64,000 bases of DNA, taken from the NCBI RefSeq assembly GCF_018613935.1, contig NZ_JAGGPF010000007.1, forward strand, positions 1 through 64,000. Reading direction: 5' to 3'. The first letter of the stretch is position 1; every line of letters starts with the position of its first letter. This document shows, piece by piece, positions 16,307 to 26,188 of this stretch. A program made the translations under genes and the position numbers. The DNA is from Agromyces sp. ISL-38 (GTDB lineage: Bacteria > Actinomycetota > Actinomycetes > Actinomycetales > Microbacteriaceae). Below the pieces are notes generated by a model, which was not told the origin of the DNA, searched no databases, and saw only the letters and a list, made by a program, of their open reading frames with translations.

Positions 16307-16783
16307 ATGGAGGAATCCCGCCGGCGCGCCTGGGTCGTGGCCGCGTTCGCCGCGGCCCTCTATCTCGCGCTCGTCGTGTGCGCCTACGGATTCGGGAGCC
16401 TGCTCACCGACGCGGAGGTGATCCCGAGCGGCGCCGCGGGCCCCTTCGTCGGGCCGGCCGCCGTCGGGGCATCCGTCGCGGCCCTCCTTCTCTCTCTGGC
16501 CAGGGGGCTGCGAACGCCCTCCGCGATGCTCACGACCGTGCTCCTCGCGGCGCTCTGGACCTGGCTTTCCGCGGTCGTGGTGGCGACCATCGGATACGCC
16601 ATCGTGACGGGCACCGTCCTCGCGAGCCTCATCTTCGGGCTCGGCTTCGGCGTGAGCCTCTTCGGGCTCCTGATCCCGGCCTGCGCGGCACTCGTGGCGT
16701 TGCTCGCCTTCCTCGTGGCGCAAGCGCAATCGGGTGGAGCGCGCCGCCCCCGCTGGCCGTGGGAGCGCGACGAAGAGGAGTGA
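16307..16783 (+). CDS. Small four-helix membrane protein
   Basis: A 158-residue protein, almost entirely four hydrophobic helices with short loops, ending in a basic then acidic tail (RRPRWPWERDEEE). It resembles the small uncharacterised membrane proteins often found near the str operon in actinobacteria, but I cannot assign a function. TAGGGT ends 6 bases upstream of the ATG, so translation is probably leaderless. It lies 26 bases after the preceding gene and 72 bases before the next, each with its own -10 box. Confidence 0.65.
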   Translation: MEESRRRAWVVAAFAAALYLALVVCAYGFGSLLTDAEVIPSGAAGPFVGPAAVGASVAALLLSLARGLRTPSAMLTTVLLAALWTWLSAVVVATIGYAIVTGTVLASLIFGLGFGVSLFGLLIPACAALVALLAFLVAQAQSGGARRPRWPWERDEEE

Positions 16784-16843
16784 CGTCCGGTTCGCGGCGC
16801 GCCAGCCGAAGCACGGATCGATGTGCCCGGATGCCCCGGGCAG

Positions 16844-16849
16844 TATCGT
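16844..16849 (+). promoter_or_regulatory. -10 box of leaderless gene
   Basis: TATCGT, 6 bases before the GTG at 16856. Confidence 0.55.
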
Positions 16850-16855
16850 GAACGC

Positions 16856-17503
16856 GTGGAGGGTTCCGTCGAGGCGCGCGTCAGCCACGAGGTCGACCGC
16901 TGGCTCGCCTGGCTGCCGCGATGGCGGCCGGGCACTCATCGCGCCCGCGTGCGGCTCTGCACGAGGTGCTTCGGCTCGCCGATCCTCGCCGCGGCCGGAC
17001 TCGACGTCGACGTGCCGCATCCGGTGCAGCACGCGTTCTCGATGCGCATGAAGGGCATCGTCGACGCCGCCGTCGACGACTACACGGCGCGCAACCTGCC
17101 GATGCTCCATCGCGAGATCCGTCTCGCCGAGGAGCGCAAGGCGCGCCGGCCGTATCGCGCGGGGGAGGGGCTCGATCCCGAGTTCCTCGGACTCGACCTC
17201 GACCCCGAGCCGTTGCCCGACCAGCCGTTCCTCTTCACCCTGACCGGACTGGAGGCGGATGTCGCAGCCGCGACGAACGAGCCGCCGCCCCGCCCCTTCA
17301 CCCTCGAGGAGAAGGACGCGCTCCGCGAGGAGGTCCGGCTCGCCGACGAGTTCGCGAAGCAGCTCGGGCGTCGCATCTGCGTCGAGCTCGCCCAGCACCG
17401 CCACCGCATCGGCGAGGCCGTCGTCGAGTTCGTGGAGCCGCAGGTCGAGGAGCTCCTCGCCGACCTCGATCGGGAGCTCGACGCGCCGGGCTGGCCGGGC
17501 TGA
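16856..17503 (+). CDS. Unrecognised soluble protein upstream of the str operon
   Basis: A 215-residue soluble protein. It has one CxxC pair (LCTRC, near residue 36), a central acidic/proline stretch (LGLDLDPEPLPDQP), and a long C-terminal helical part rich in Glu and Arg. One CxxC alone does not make a zinc site. I do not recognise the family. The GTG is chosen because TATCGT ends 6 bases upstream, the leaderless pattern seen at several genes here; an in-frame ATG at 16823 lacks a ribosome site. Confidence 0.55.
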   Translation: MEGSVEARVSHEVDRWLAWLPRWRPGTHRARVRLCTRCFGSPILAAAGLDVDVPHPVQHAFSMRMKGIVDAAVDDYTARNLPMLHREIRLAEERKARRPYRAGEGLDPEFLGLDLDPEPLPDQPFLFTLTGLEADVAAATNEPPPRPFTLEEKDALREEVRLADEFAKQLGRRICVELAQHRHRIGEAVVEFVEPQVEELLADLDRELDAPGWPG

Positions 17504-17556
17504 GCGGGGGCACGTGCCCGGCGCCCGAGCGGGCCGCTCGTGGCATCCGTCGTCAT

Positions 17557-17585
17557 TTGACCGGATGACACCCGACGACTACTAT
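17557..17585 (+). promoter_or_regulatory. str operon promoter
   Basis: TTGACC (17557-17562), 17-base spacer, TACTAT (17580-17585). This is the best sigma-70-like match in the window and predicts a leader of about 230 bases before rpsL. Confidence 0.82.
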
Positions 17586-17589
17586 TGAC

Positions 17590-17823
17590 CGGGTGTGCGC
17601 GTTGACGCGCGCTTGAACCGTGCCCGAGGCGGCGCAATGCCCAAGTGGCACGTGCCGAACGGCACGCACAGGTTCGCACAAGTCGCACACTGCAAGGGTC
17701 GCCCACTGGGCAGGCCCCCACGGCATACCCACCATCTCACAGGCGCTGCAGCTCTGCAGTGCCGGTGGGTCATGATGTGAAATTCATCACGCTGTCACCG
17801 TGCAGCAATAACAAGGAGAAGCA
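17590..17823 (+). promoter_or_regulatory. Structured leader of the str operon
   Basis: The 320-base gap 17504-17823 holds the promoter and this leader, with no supported gene. Within it, CGTGCC-GAAC-GGCACG can pair at about 17651. A larger two-part hairpin spans 17727-17770: ACCCACC pairs with GGTGGGT, enclosing GGCGCTGCAG-CT-CTGCAGTGCC with one G-U pair. It may be a protein-binding or attenuation element; no known family is recognised. Confidence 0.5.
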
Positions 17824-18198
17824 GTGCCAACCATTCAGCAGTTGGTCCGCAAGGGTCGCTCGCCGAAGGTCACCAAGACCAAGGCTCCCGCCCTGAAGGC
17901 CAACCCCCAGCAGCGCGGCGTGTGCACGCGTGTGTACACCACCACCCCGAAGAAGCCGAACTCGGCGCTCCGCAAGGTCGCCCGTGTGAAGCTCTCGAAC
18001 GGCACCGAGGTCACCGCCTACATCCCCGGCGAGGGCCACAACCTCCAGGAGCACTCGATGGTGCTCGTGCGCGGCGGTCGAGTGAAAGACCTCCCCGGTG
18101 TGCGCTACAAGATCATCCGCGGCGCGCTCGACACGCAGGCCGTGAAGAACCGCAAGCAGGCCCGTAGCCGTTACGGCGCGAAGATGGAGAAGAAGTAA
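17824..18198 (+). CDS. rpsL: 30S ribosomal protein S12
   Basis: A 124-residue decoding-centre protein of the small subunit. It has the [11 protein letters not shown] loop and the [13 protein letters not shown] loop. Lys43 and Lys88, the positions changed in streptomycin resistance, are both lysine, so the allele looks sensitive. GTG start after AAGGAG. The stop shares one base with the rpsG start (TAATG). Confidence 0.98.
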   Translation: MPTIQQLVRKGRSPKVTKTKAPALKANPQQRGVCTRVYTTTPKKPNSALRKVARVKLSNGTEVTAYIPGEGHNLQEHSMVLVRGGRVKDLPGVRYKIIRGALDTQAVKNRKQARSRYGAKMEKK

Positions 18199-18668
18199 TG
18201 CCTCGCAAGGGACCCGCTCCGAAGCGCCCCGTCGTCGCCGACCCCGTCTACAGCTCGCCGGTCGTCAGCCAGCTCGTCAACAAGATCCTCATCGACGGCA
18301 AGAAGGACCTCGCGCAGCGCATCGTCTACGAGGCGCTCTCCAACGTCGCCGAGAAGAACGGCCAGGACGCCGTCGCCACCCTCAAGAAGGCGCTCGACAA
18401 CGTGCGCCCCACCCTCGAGGTGCGGTCGCGCCGCGTCGGCGGCTCGACCTACCAGGTCCCCGTCGAGGTCAAGCCTCACCGCGCCAACACCCTGGCCCTC
18501 CGCTGGCTCACCAGCTACGCCAAGGCTCGTCGCGAGAAGACCATGACCGAGCGCCTCACCAACGAGATCCTCGATGCTTCCAACGGCCTCGGCGCCGCAG
18601 TGAAGCGTCGCGAAGACACGCACAAGATGGCCGAGTCGAACCGCGCCTTCGCCCACTACCGCTGGTAA
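18198..18668 (+). CDS. rpsG: 30S ribosomal protein S7
   Basis: A 156-residue primary 16S rRNA-binding protein that nucleates the 30S head. Full length, with PRKGPAPKR start and typical [13 protein letters not shown] and [15 protein letters not shown] segments. One-base overlap with rpsL. A perfect 15-bp hairpin follows in the gap before fusA. Confidence 0.98.
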   Translation: MPRKGPAPKRPVVADPVYSSPVVSQLVNKILIDGKKDLAQRIVYEALSNVAEKNGQDAVATLKKALDNVRPTLEVRSRRVGGSTYQVPVEVKPHRANTLALRWLTSYAKARREKTMTERLTNEILDASNGLGAAVKRREDTHKMAESNRAFAHYRW

Positions 18669-18673
18669 TGGCA

Positions 18674-18711
18674 GAGCGGATGCCGCGGCCCGCAGCCCGC
18701 GGCATCCGCTC
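18674..18711 (+). terminator. Hairpin between rpsG and fusA
   Basis: Arms 18674-18688 and 18697-18711 are exact 15-base complements, loop 8 bases, no T-run. As fusA follows with no obvious promoter, it may be a partial terminator or processing site. Confidence 0.55.
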
Positions 18712-18752
18712 ACCCCACCCCTTCCGTTCCTGAACCTCCCGGAGGAACCCCC

Positions 18753-20867
18753 GTGGCACAAGACGTGCTCACCGACCTGAGCAAGGTCCGCAACATCGGC
18801 ATCATGGCGCACATCGATGCCGGCAAGACCACCACCACTGAGCGCATCCTGTTCTACACGGGCGTCAACCACAAGATCGGCGAGACCCACGACGGCGCCT
18901 CGACGACCGACTGGATGGAACAGGAGAAGGAGCGCGGCATCACGATCACGTCTGCCGCCGTCACCTGCTTCTGGAACAAGAACCAGATCAACATCATCGA
19001 CACCCCCGGCCACGTCGACTTCACGGTCGAGGTCGAGCGCTCGCTTCGCGTGCTCGACGGTGCCGTCGCCGTCTTCGACGGCAAGGAGGGCGTCGAGCCC
19101 CAGTCAGAGACCGTCTGGCGCCAGGCCGACAAGTACAACGTCCCGCGCATCTGCTTCGTCAACAAGATGGACAAGCTCGGCGCCGACTTCTACTTCACGG
19201 TCGAGACGATCATCAAGCGCCTCGGCGCCAAGCCGCTCGTGCTCCAGCTCCCGATCGGCTCCGAGTCGAACTTCGAGGGCGTCATCGACATCATCGAGAT
19301 GCGCGCGCTCACGTGGCGTGGAGACGCCAAGGGCGACGTGCAGATGGGTGCGAAGTACGCCATCGAGGAGATCCCGGCCGATCTCAAGGACAAGGCCGAC
19401 GAGTACCGTCAGATGCTCCTCGAGACCGTCGCCGAGACCGACGACGTGCTGCTCGAGAAGTTCTTCGGCGGCGAGGAGCTCACCGTCGCAGAGATCAAGG
19501 GCGCGATCCGCAAGCTCACGATCAACTCCGAGATCTACCCCGTGCTCTGCGGTTCGGCGTTCAAGAACCGCGGCGTGCAGCCGATGCTCGACGCCGTGAT
19601 CGACTTCCTCCCGTCCCCGCTCGACGTGCCGGCCATCGAGGCCCACGACCCGCGCGACGAGGAGAAGGTCATCCTCCGTCACCCCGACGCCAACGACCCC
19701 TTCGCGGCACTCGCGTTCAAGGTCGCGGTGCACCCGTTCTTCGGGCGCCTCACCTACATCCGCGTGTACTCGGGTCACCTCGACTCCGGTGCCCAGGTCA
19801 TCAACTCGACCAAGGGCAAGAAGGAGCGCATCGGCAAGATCTTCCAGATGCACGCCAACAAGGAGAACCCGGTCGACTCGGTCACCGCTGGCAACATCTA
19901 CGCGGTGATCGGCCTCAAGGACACGACCACGGGCGACACGCTGAGCGACCCCGACAAGCAGGTCGTGCTCGAGTCGATGACGTTCCCGGCGCCCGTGATC
20001 GAGGTGGCCATCGAGCCGAAGACCAAGGCCGACCAGGAGAAGCTGGGCACTGCGATCCAGAAGCTCGCCGAGGAAGACCCGACGTTCCGCACCGAGCTGA
20101 ACGTCGACACGGGCCAGACCGTCATCAAGGGCATGGGCGAGCTGCACCTCGACATCCTCGTCGACCGCATGAAGCGGGAGTTCAAGGTCGAGGCGAACGT
20201 GGGCAAGCCGCAGGTGGCCTACCGCGAGACCATCAAGCGGGCTGTCGAGAAGCACGACTACACCCACAAGAAGCAGACGGGTGGGTCGGGCCAGTTCGCG
20301 AAGATCCAGTTCGCGCTCGAGCCCCTCGAGATCACGGCCGACAAGCCGTACGAGTTCGAGAACAAGGTCTCCGGCGGCCGCATCCCGCGCGAATACATCC
20401 CCTCGGTCGACGCCGGCTTCCAGGACGCGATGCAGTACGGCATCCTGGCCGGCTACCCCATGGTCGGCGTCAAGGGCATCCTGCTCGACGGTGCGGCCCA
20501 CGACGTCGACTCCTCGGAGATGGCGTTCAAGATCGCCGGCTCGATGGGCTTCAAGGAAGCCGCTCGCAAGGCGAACCCCGTGCTGCTCGAACCGCTGATG
20601 TCCGTCGAGGTCCGTACTCCTGAGGAGTACATGGGCGACGTCATCGGCGACCTGAACTCGCGTCGCGGCCAGATCCAGTCCATGGAGGATGCCGCCGGCG
20701 TGAAGGTCGTGCGTGCGCACGTCCCGCTCTCGGAGATGTTCGGATACATCGGCGACCTTCGGTCGAAGACCTCTGGTCGCGCGGTGTACTCGATGGAGTT
20801 CCAGAGCTACGCGGAGGTCCCGAAGGCTGTCGCCGACGAGATCGTCCAGAAGAACAAGGGCGAGTGA
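18753..20867 (+). CDS. fusA: Translation elongation factor G
   Basis: A 704-residue GTPase that moves tRNA and mRNA after peptide-bond formation. G1 is AHIDAGKTT (about 19-27), G3 DTPGHVDF and G4 NKMD, followed by domains II-V. Length is normal. GTG start after GGAGGA. Third gene of the str operon, 84 bases after rpsG. Confidence 0.98.
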   Translation: MAQDVLTDLSKVRNIGIMAHIDAGKTTTTERILFYTGVNHKIGETHDGASTTDWMEQEKERGITITSAAVTCFWNKNQINIIDTPGHVDFTVEVERSLRVLDGAVAVFDGKEGVEPQSETVWRQADKYNVPRICFVNKMDKLGADFYFTVETIIKRLGAKPLVLQLPIGSESNFEGVIDIIEMRALTWRGDAKGDVQMGAKYAIEEIPADLKDKADEYRQMLLETVAETDDVLLEKFFGGEELTVAEIKGAIRKLTINSEIYPVLCGSAFKNRGVQPMLDAVIDFLPSPLDVPAIEAHDPRDEEKVILRHPDANDPFAALAFKVAVHPFFGRLTYIRVYSGHLDSGAQVINSTKGKKERIGKIFQMHANKENPVDSVTAGNIYAVIGLKDTTTGDTLSDPDKQVVLESMTFPAPVIEVAIEPKTKADQEKLGTAIQKLAEEDPTFRTELNVDTGQTVIKGMGELHLDILVDRMKREFKVEANVGKPQVAYRETIKRAVEKHDYTHKKQTGGSGQFAKIQFALEPLEITADKPYEFENKVSGGRIPREYIPSVDAGFQDAMQYGILAGYPMVGVKGILLDGAAHDVDSSEMAFKIAGSMGFKEAARKANPVLLEPLMSVEVRTPEEYMGDVIGDLNSRRGQIQSMEDAAGVKVVRAHVPLSEMFGYIGDLRSKTSGRAVYSMEFQSYAEVPKAVADEIVQKNKGE

Positions 20868-20996
20868 GTTCCTAGGAGCTCTGGCCCTCCGACGCACGAG
20901 CCAGCCGGTTCGCGTAACATATCAACGAAACCCCGTAGCACACCGGTCGCAATCCAGCGCCCGGGGTTCCTACACGAGTCCTGAGGAGGACCCACA

Positions 20997-22190
20997 GTGG
21001 CTAAGGCCAAGTTCGAGCGGACCAAGCCGCACGTCAACATCGGAACGATCGGTCACGTTGACCACGGCAAGACGACGCTCACCGCGGCGATCTCGAAGGT
21101 GCTCGCCGACAAGTTCCCGTCGGCCACCAACGTGAAGCGCGACTTCGCGTCGATCGACTCGGCTCCTGAAGAGCGTCAGCGCGGCATCACGATCAACATC
21201 TCGCACGTCGAGTACGAGACGCCGAAGCGCCACTACGCGCACGTCGACGCCCCGGGTCACGCCGACTACATCAAGAACATGATCACCGGTGCGGCGCAGA
21301 TGGACGGCGCGATCCTCGTGGTCGCGGCGACCGACGGCCCGATGGCTCAGACGCGTGAGCACGTGCTGCTCGCGAAGCAGGTCGGCGTGCCCTACCTGCT
21401 CGTCGCGCTCAACAAGGCCGACATGGTCGACGACGAGGAGATCCTCGAGCTCGTCGAGCTCGAGGTCCGCGAGCTGCTCTCGAGCCAGGGCTTCGATGGC
21501 GACAACGCTCCGGTTGTTCGCGTCTCGGGCCTCAAGGCCCTCGAAGGCGACGAGAAGTGGACCCAGTCGGTCCTCGACCTCATGGACGCCGTCGACGAGT
21601 CGATCCCCGACCCGGTGCGCGACAAGGACAAGCCCTTCCTCATGCCGATCGAGGACGTCTTCACGATCACCGGTCGTGGAACCGTCGTCACGGGCCGCGC
21701 CGAGCGTGGCACGCTGAAGATCAACTCCGAGGTCGAGATCGTCGGCATCCGCCCGACGCAGAAGACCACGGTCACCGGCATCGAGATGTTCCACAAGCAG
21801 CTCGACGAGGCATGGGCCGGCGAGAACTGCGGCCTCCTCCTCCGTGGCACCAAGCGTGAAGACGTGGAGCGCGGCCAGGTCGTCGTCGCTCCCGGTTCGG
21901 TCACCCCGCACACGAACTTCGAGGGCACCGCGTACATCCTCTCCAAAGAGGAGGGCGGTCGTCACAACCCGTTCTACGCGAACTACCGTCCGCAGTTCTA
22001 CTTCCGCACCACCGACGTCACCGGCGTCATCACGCTGCCCGAGGGCACCGAGATGGTCATGCCCGGCGACACCACCGACATGGTCGTCGAGCTGATCCAG
22101 CCGATCGCCATGGAAGAGGGCCTCGGCTTCGCCATCCGTGAGGGTGGTCGCACTGTCGGCGCCGGTACGGTCACGAAGATCATCAAGTAA
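20997..22190 (+). CDS. tuf: Translation elongation factor Tu
   Basis: A 397-residue GTPase that carries aminoacyl-tRNA to the ribosome. Motifs [17 protein letters not shown] and NKAD are intact. GTG start after GAGGAGG. A 129-base gap from fusA contains TAACAT (20925-20930) as a possible secondary -10, but no good -35. Ends the str operon; a UUCG-capped terminator follows. Confidence 0.98.
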   Translation: MAKAKFERTKPHVNIGTIGHVDHGKTTLTAAISKVLADKFPSATNVKRDFASIDSAPEERQRGITINISHVEYETPKRHYAHVDAPGHADYIKNMITGAAQMDGAILVVAATDGPMAQTREHVLLAKQVGVPYLLVALNKADMVDDEEILELVELEVRELLSSQGFDGDNAPVVRVSGLKALEGDEKWTQSVLDLMDAVDESIPDPVRDKDKPFLMPIEDVFTITGRGTVVTGRAERGTLKINSEVEIVGIRPTQKTTVTGIEMFHKQLDEAWAGENCGLLLRGTKREDVERGQVVVAPGSVTPHTNFEGTAYILSKEEGGRHNPFYANYRPQFYFRTTDVTGVITLPEGTEMVMPGDTTDMVVELIQPIAMEEGLGFAIREGGRTVGAGTVTKIIK

Positions 22191-22242
22191 CACCGCTCGC
22201 TGAGGGCCGCGCTCGCGCGACCTGCCTCGAGTACACCGACAG

Positions 22243-22266
22243 GGGTCGGGCCTTCGGGCCCGGCCC
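22243..22266 (+). terminator. str operon terminator
   Basis: Ten-base arms (one G-U) around a TTCG loop, then TTCGTCGTT. Located 53 bases after the tuf stop. Confidence 0.85.
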
Positions 22267-22351
22267 TTCGTCGTTGCCAGACGTCGTCGGGCGCGGCATG
22301 GCGTGTGACGCCTACACCATCCGCAATTCGCGCCCCACCCCCCGATCGGGT

Positions 22352-22357
22352 TACGCT
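22352..22357 (+). promoter_or_regulatory. -10 box of leaderless acyltransferase gene
   Basis: TACGCT, 7 bases before the ATG at 22365. Confidence 0.5.
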
Positions 22358-22364
22358 GGATCGA

Positions 22365-23567
22365 ATGGCTTCACCCCCCACGTCGCCTCGCTCCACCGTC
22401 CGGCCCGAGATTCAAGCTCTCCGGGCCGTGGCTGTTGGCGCTGTGGTGCTCCACCACGGGTGGCCGGCGGTGGCGCCGGCGGGCTATATGGGCGTCGACG
22501 TGTTCTTCGTCGTGTCGGGCTTCCTCATCACCGGACTCCTGCTGCGCGACGCCGAATCGGCCGGTCGGGTCTCGCTCAAGCGCTTCTACGAGCGTCGCGC
22601 CCGACGCATCCTGCCCGCCGCGGTCGCGACGCTGCTCGCCGTGGCGGTGCTCACACTCATGTTCGTGCCGCAGCGCGAATGGTCGGGGTTCTTCCGCGAG
22701 ATCGTCCCCAGCACGCTCTATGTCGAGAACTGGCAGCTCGCGGCCGACTCGCAGAACCCCGCACGGGACGACCTGCGCTCCACGCCGGTGCAGCACTTCT
22801 GGTCGCTCTCGGTGGAGGAGCAGTTCTACCTCGTCTGGCCGTTCCTCGTGGTCGGCTCCCTGTGGTTCGCTCGCATGCGGGGCGCGAGCGTGCGAACCGT
22901 CGCCGCCGTCGCACTCGCCGTGGTCACCGTCGCCTCATTCGCCTTCGCCATCGCGCTGACGGCAGCCGACCACAACCTCGCCTACTTCTCGACGCTCGCC
23001 CGCGGCTGGGAGTTCGGCATCGGCGGACTGCTGGCCCTCGTGGCAGCGCCGGCCGGGCGCGAACGGCTGCGCAGCGCGGTCTCCTGGCTCGGCATCGCGC
23101 TGATCGTCGTGCCGATCGTCACGTTCACCGACGTCACGGTCTTCCCGGGCTGGATCGCGATGATCCCGGTGGCCGGAACGCTCGCCGTCATCTGGGCCGG
23201 GATGCCGCGAACCTCGTGGTCCACCGCACGGCTCGCGGGGCTGCGGCACGTGCAATGGGTGGGCGACGTCTCGTACTCGCTCTACCTCTGGCACTGGCCG
23301 GTGTTCATGTTCGTGCCGTACATCACCGGCGTGCCGAGCCCACCGTGGCTCATGGTGCTGCTCGTCGGCCTCAGCGTCGCGATCGCCGGGCTGTCGAAGC
23401 GGTGGATCGAGGATCCCTTCCGGATCCCCAGGCCGGATGCCAGGGTGCGGCGGCCGGCGGTCATCCTCGGCGGCCTCGGGGTCGCAGCGGCACTGCTCCT
23501 CGTCACCGGGTTCACGGCGCCGCAGGTCGCCGCGAACGCGGTGACGACCCACCACGGATCCAGGTGA
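22365..23567 (+). CDS. Acyltransferase-3 family membrane protein (OafA/YrhL type)
   Basis: A 400-residue, ten-helix membrane acyltransferase likely to add acetyl or other acyl groups to cell-surface glycans. Family motifs are present: RPEIQALRAVAV at the start, GVDVFFVVSGFLIT, the FYERRARRILPA loop, VQHFWSLSVEEQFYLVWP, and SYSLYLWHWPV. Many actinobacterial members carry a C-terminal SGNH esterase domain of about 250 residues. Here the protein ends soon after the last helix (TTHHGSR), so it is the short, stand-alone form. The ATG at 22365 is supported by TACGCT ending 7 bases upstream. It converges on the osmC-like gene, 11 bases apart. Confidence 0.88.
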   Translation: MASPPTSPRSTVRPEIQALRAVAVGAVVLHHGWPAVAPAGYMGVDVFFVVSGFLITGLLLRDAESAGRVSLKRFYERRARRILPAAVATLLAVAVLTLMFVPQREWSGFFREIVPSTLYVENWQLAADSQNPARDDLRSTPVQHFWSLSVEEQFYLVWPFLVVGSLWFARMRGASVRTVAAVALAVVTVASFAFAIALTAADHNLAYFSTLARGWEFGIGGLLALVAAPAGRERLRSAVSWLGIALIVVPIVTFTDVTVFPGWIAMIPVAGTLAVIWAGMPRTSWSTARLAGLRHVQWVGDVSYSLYLWHWPVFMFVPYITGVPSPPWLMVLLVGLSVAIAGLSKRWIEDPFRIPRPDARVRRPAVILGGLGVAAALLLVTGFTAPQVAANAVTTHHGSR

Positions 23568-23578
23568 TGCCGAGCAGC

Positions 23579-24031
23579 TCAGGCCGGGGTGCCGTCGATG
23601 GTGGTCTCGAGGTCGATGCTGTCGTGCACGCTGCGAGCCACGGTGCATCCGCGGTCGATCGCTTTCGACATGATGTCGATGAGCGCGCTTCGTTCCGACT
23701 CGGCGAGACCCGAGAGGTCGACGAGGAGCTCTTCGTCGATGCGGAGATAGCGGTTCTCCTTGTGGTCGCTCGTCCCGTGCGCCCAGATCGTGATCGCGTA
23801 GTCCTCGCCGAGACGCCGGGCGGCGACCCGGTCGGAGCTCATGCCCGCACACCCGACGAGCGCGAGCTTCAGCAGCTCGCCCGGCGTGAAGTGCCCCTCC
23901 GCCTCGACAGGGCCGATGCGCACGGTCGAACCGCGTTCGTTCATCCCCTCGTAGGTGCGGGTTCCGGTGCGTGTCACGGAGACGCTGCCCGGTCCGATGT
24001 GCGCGCTGACCTGGTGCGCGTGCTCAGGCAT
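23579..24031 (-). CDS. OsmC/Ohr-family protein
   Basis: A 150-residue protein of the OsmC superfamily, thiol peroxidases that reduce organic hydroperoxides. The two expected cysteines are present: LVGCAGMSSDR (Cys61) and DRGCTVARSV (Cys129). The RTGTRTYEG and FTPGELLKLAL segments are also typical. GGGAGG lies 5 bases before the ATG. Length and sequence suit the generic OsmC group more than Ohr. It stands alone, converging with the acyltransferase. Confidence 0.82.
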   Translation of the reverse strand: MPEHAHQVSAHIGPGSVSVTRTGTRTYEGMNERGSTVRIGPVEAEGHFTPGELLKLALVGCAGMSSDRVAARRLGEDYAITIWAHGTSDHKENRYLRIDEELLVDLSGLAESERSALIDIMSKAIDRGCTVARSVHDSIDLETTIDGTPA

Positions 24032-24142
24032 GTGGCCTCCCGTCGGTGGTGTGGACTTCGATTCCATCACGTGCTGCGAGGGCACGCGGCATCCGCTCAC
24101 CTGCCGCAGAGCTGTGAACGGCGGCGGCGCGACACGCCCGGG

Positions 24143-24171
24143 TTGCATGAAGGGCCGGACTGTGGCAAACT
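24143..24171 (+). promoter_or_regulatory. Probable S10 operon promoter
   Basis: TTGCAT (24143-24148), 17-base spacer, CAAACT (24166-24171). The -10 is a partial match. It would give a leader of about 375 bases before rpsJ. Confidence 0.5.
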
Positions 24172-24177
24172 CGTTGA

Positions 24178-24553
24178 GTTCAACATTTCGAACGCGTGCC
24201 CGAGTGCGCGCCGATCGGATCACTGCCAGGCAGTGCATAGTCACCCAGCTCCACGGAGCGAAAAGGGGTCAGGCTAGGCCGCGGGTAGCAGAACACAACT
24301 GAGCCGACAACCACAAGATATGGGCCTTTGCCTGCAAAGGCACTGGTATGTCTGCGCCCGGGCCAACGCCCGAGTGCGGCGGTCGGCCGGGGGCACGAAG
24401 GTCGAGCGTGTCGAGACCACCACGTCCAGGTGGTTTCGACAGGCTCGATCACCGGCCTTTGACAGCAGAACAGTGGTGCTTCACACGGAGTAGCTACGCG
24501 GCGTCCAATGCCTTGGAAGGGGTATGACGCCTTGACAGAGAGAGAGTCAGCAG
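24178..24553 (+). promoter_or_regulatory. Long S10 leader region
   Basis: The gene-free stretch 24032-24553 holds the promoter above, a perfect hairpin GCCTTTGC-CT-GCAAAGGC (24324-24341), a dispersed palindrome (24401-24450) and no supported gene. A long structured leader before rpsJ fits autogenous control of the S10 operon, known from other bacteria; the effector here is unknown. Confidence 0.4.
24401..24450. repeat. Dispersed palindromic repeat, copy 1
   Basis: Left arm 24401-24421 and right arm 24429-24450 pair with about three mismatches. The core GTTTCGACAGGCTCGA is shared, with small changes, by the element at 34157-34204. Confidence 0.6.
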
Positions 24554-24862
24554 ATGGCGGGACAAAAGATCCGCATTCGACTGAAGTCGTATGACCACGA
24601 GGTCATCGACACCTCGGCGCGAAAGATCGTCGACACGGTGACCCGCGCGGGCGCCACGGTCGTCGGCCCCGTGCCGCTTCCCACCGAGAAGAACGTGGTG
24701 TGCGTCATCCGTTCGCCCCACAAGTACAAGGACAGCCGCGAGCACTTCGAGATGCGCACCCACAAGCGTCTCATCGACATCGTGGACCCGACGCCCAAGG
24801 CCGTCGACTCGCTCATGCGTCTCGACCTCCCGGCCGACGTCAACATCGAGATCAAGCTCTGA
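24554..24862 (+). CDS. rpsJ: 30S ribosomal protein S10
   Basis: A 102-residue protein of the 30S head, also the NusE antitermination factor. [15 protein letters not shown] start and normal length. First gene of the S10 operon. Confidence 0.98.
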   Translation: MAGQKIRIRLKSYDHEVIDTSARKIVDTVTRAGATVVGPVPLPTEKNVVCVIRSPHKYKDSREHFEMRTHKRLIDIVDPTPKAVDSLMRLDLPADVNIEIKL

Positions 24863-24870
24863 GGTAACTG

Positions 24871-25527
24871 ATGTCCACCGCTACCAAGAACGTGAAGGGA
24901 CTGCTCGGCACCAAGCTGGGCATGACCCAGGTGTGGGATGAGAACAACCAGCTCGTCCCCGTCACCGTCATCGAGATCGCGCCGAACGTCGTGACGCAGC
25001 TGCGCACGCCCGAGAAGGACGGCTACGACGCCATCCAGATCGCCGCCGGCGCCATCGACCCGCGCAAGGTCACCAAGCCGGCCGCCGGTCACTTCCGTGA
25101 GGCGGGCGTCACGCCTCGCCGTCACCTCGCCGAGGTTCGTACCGCGGATGCCGCGACCTACGAGCTCGGCCAGGAGCTCACGGTCGACGCCACCTTCGCA
25201 GCCGGCCAGCTCGTCGACGTCGTCGGCACGAGCAAGGGCAAGGGCTTCGCGGGTGTCATGAAGCGCCACAACTTCAAGGGCGTCTCCGCTTCGCACGGTT
25301 CGCACCGCAACCACCGCAAGCCCGGCTCGATCGGTGCTTCGTCGACCCCCAGCCGTGTCTTCAAGGGCATGCGCATGGCCGGTCGCATGGGTGGCGAGCG
25401 CGTCACCGTGCTGAACCTCCGCGTGCACGCCGTCGACGCCGAGAAGGGCCTGCTGCTCGTCAAGGGCGCGGTTCCCGGTGCTCGCGGCCGTCTCGTTTTC
25501 GTCCGCAACGCAGTGAAGGGGGCGTAG
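24871..25527 (+). CDS. rplC: 50S ribosomal protein L3
   Basis: A 218-residue early-assembly 23S rRNA-binding protein. Typical [14 protein letters not shown] start and the [29 protein letters not shown] loop approaching the peptidyl transferase centre. Eight bases after rpsJ. Confidence 0.98.
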   Translation: MSTATKNVKGLLGTKLGMTQVWDENNQLVPVTVIEIAPNVVTQLRTPEKDGYDAIQIAAGAIDPRKVTKPAAGHFREAGVTPRRHLAEVRTADAATYELGQELTVDATFAAGQLVDVVGTSKGKGFAGVMKRHNFKGVSASHGSHRNHRKPGSIGASSTPSRVFKGMRMAGRMGGERVTVLNLRVHAVDAEKGLLLVKGAVPGARGRLVFVRNAVKGA

Positions 25528-25531
25528 CTCC

Positions 25532-26188
25532 ATGGCTACCGTCAACACCCTCGACGTTCTCGACGTGACCGGCAAGAAGTCCGGCACCGTCGAGCTGCCC
25601 GCCGAGCTCTTCGACGTGCAGACCAACGTCCCGCTCATCCACCAGGTCGTCGTCGCGCAGCTCGCTGCCGCCCGTCAGGGCACGCACAAGACGAAGACCC
25701 GCGGTGAGGTCTCCGGCGCCGGTCGCAAGCCCTTCAAGCAGAAGGGCACCGGCCGCGCCCGCCAGGGTTCGATCCGCGCACCGCAGATGACCGGCGGTGG
25801 CGTCGTCCACGGCCCGCAGCCGCGTGACTACTCGCAGCGCACCCCCAAGAAGATGATCGCTGCGGCGCTCCTCGGCTCGCTCTCCGACCGCGCACGCGGC
25901 GGCCGCATCCACGTCGTCGAGACGTTCGCGGCGAGCGAGACCCCGAAGACGAAGGACGCCATCGCGCTCCTCGGCGCGATCGCGCCGGCCAAGCGCTTCC
26001 TCGTCGTGGTCGCTCGCGGCGAAGAGCTCAGCGAGCGCGCCGTCCGCAACATCCCGACCGTGCACTCGCTGCGCGTCGACCAGCTGAACGCCTACGACGT
26101 GCTCGTCTCCGACGACATCGTCTTCAGCACGGCTGCACTCGAGGCGTTCATCGCCTCGAAGGCGAAGAAGGAAGAGGTCTCGGCATGA
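25532..26188 (+). CDS. rplD: 50S ribosomal protein L4
   Basis: A 218-residue exit-tunnel protein with the long loop [25 protein letters not shown] reaching the tunnel constriction. In E. coli L4 also represses its own operon through the leader; whether it does here is unknown. Overlaps rplW by ATGA. Confidence 0.98.
   Translation: MATVNTLDVLDVTGKKSGTVELPAELFDVQTNVPLIHQVVVAQLAAARQGTHKTKTRGEVSGAGRKPFKQKGTGRARQGSIRAPQMTGGGVVHGPQPRDYSQRTPKKMIAAALLGSLSDRARGGRIHVVETFAASETPKTKDAIALLGAIAPAKRFLVVVARGEELSERAVRNIPTVHSLRVDQLNAYDVLVSDDIVFSTAALEAFIASKAKKEEVSA

Noticed and set aside
20970-22193. 407-codon open frame antisense to tuf, and similar long antisense frames over fusA, glmS and the T7SS ATPase
   Set aside because: They mirror conserved genes in a high-GC genome, lack family motifs and have no promoter of their own.
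24032-24553. A tRNA or small protein gene in the long gap before rpsJ
   Set aside because: No cloverleaf, no CCA end and no ORF with a ribosome site and coding-like composition; the pairing arms belong to a repeat palindrome.
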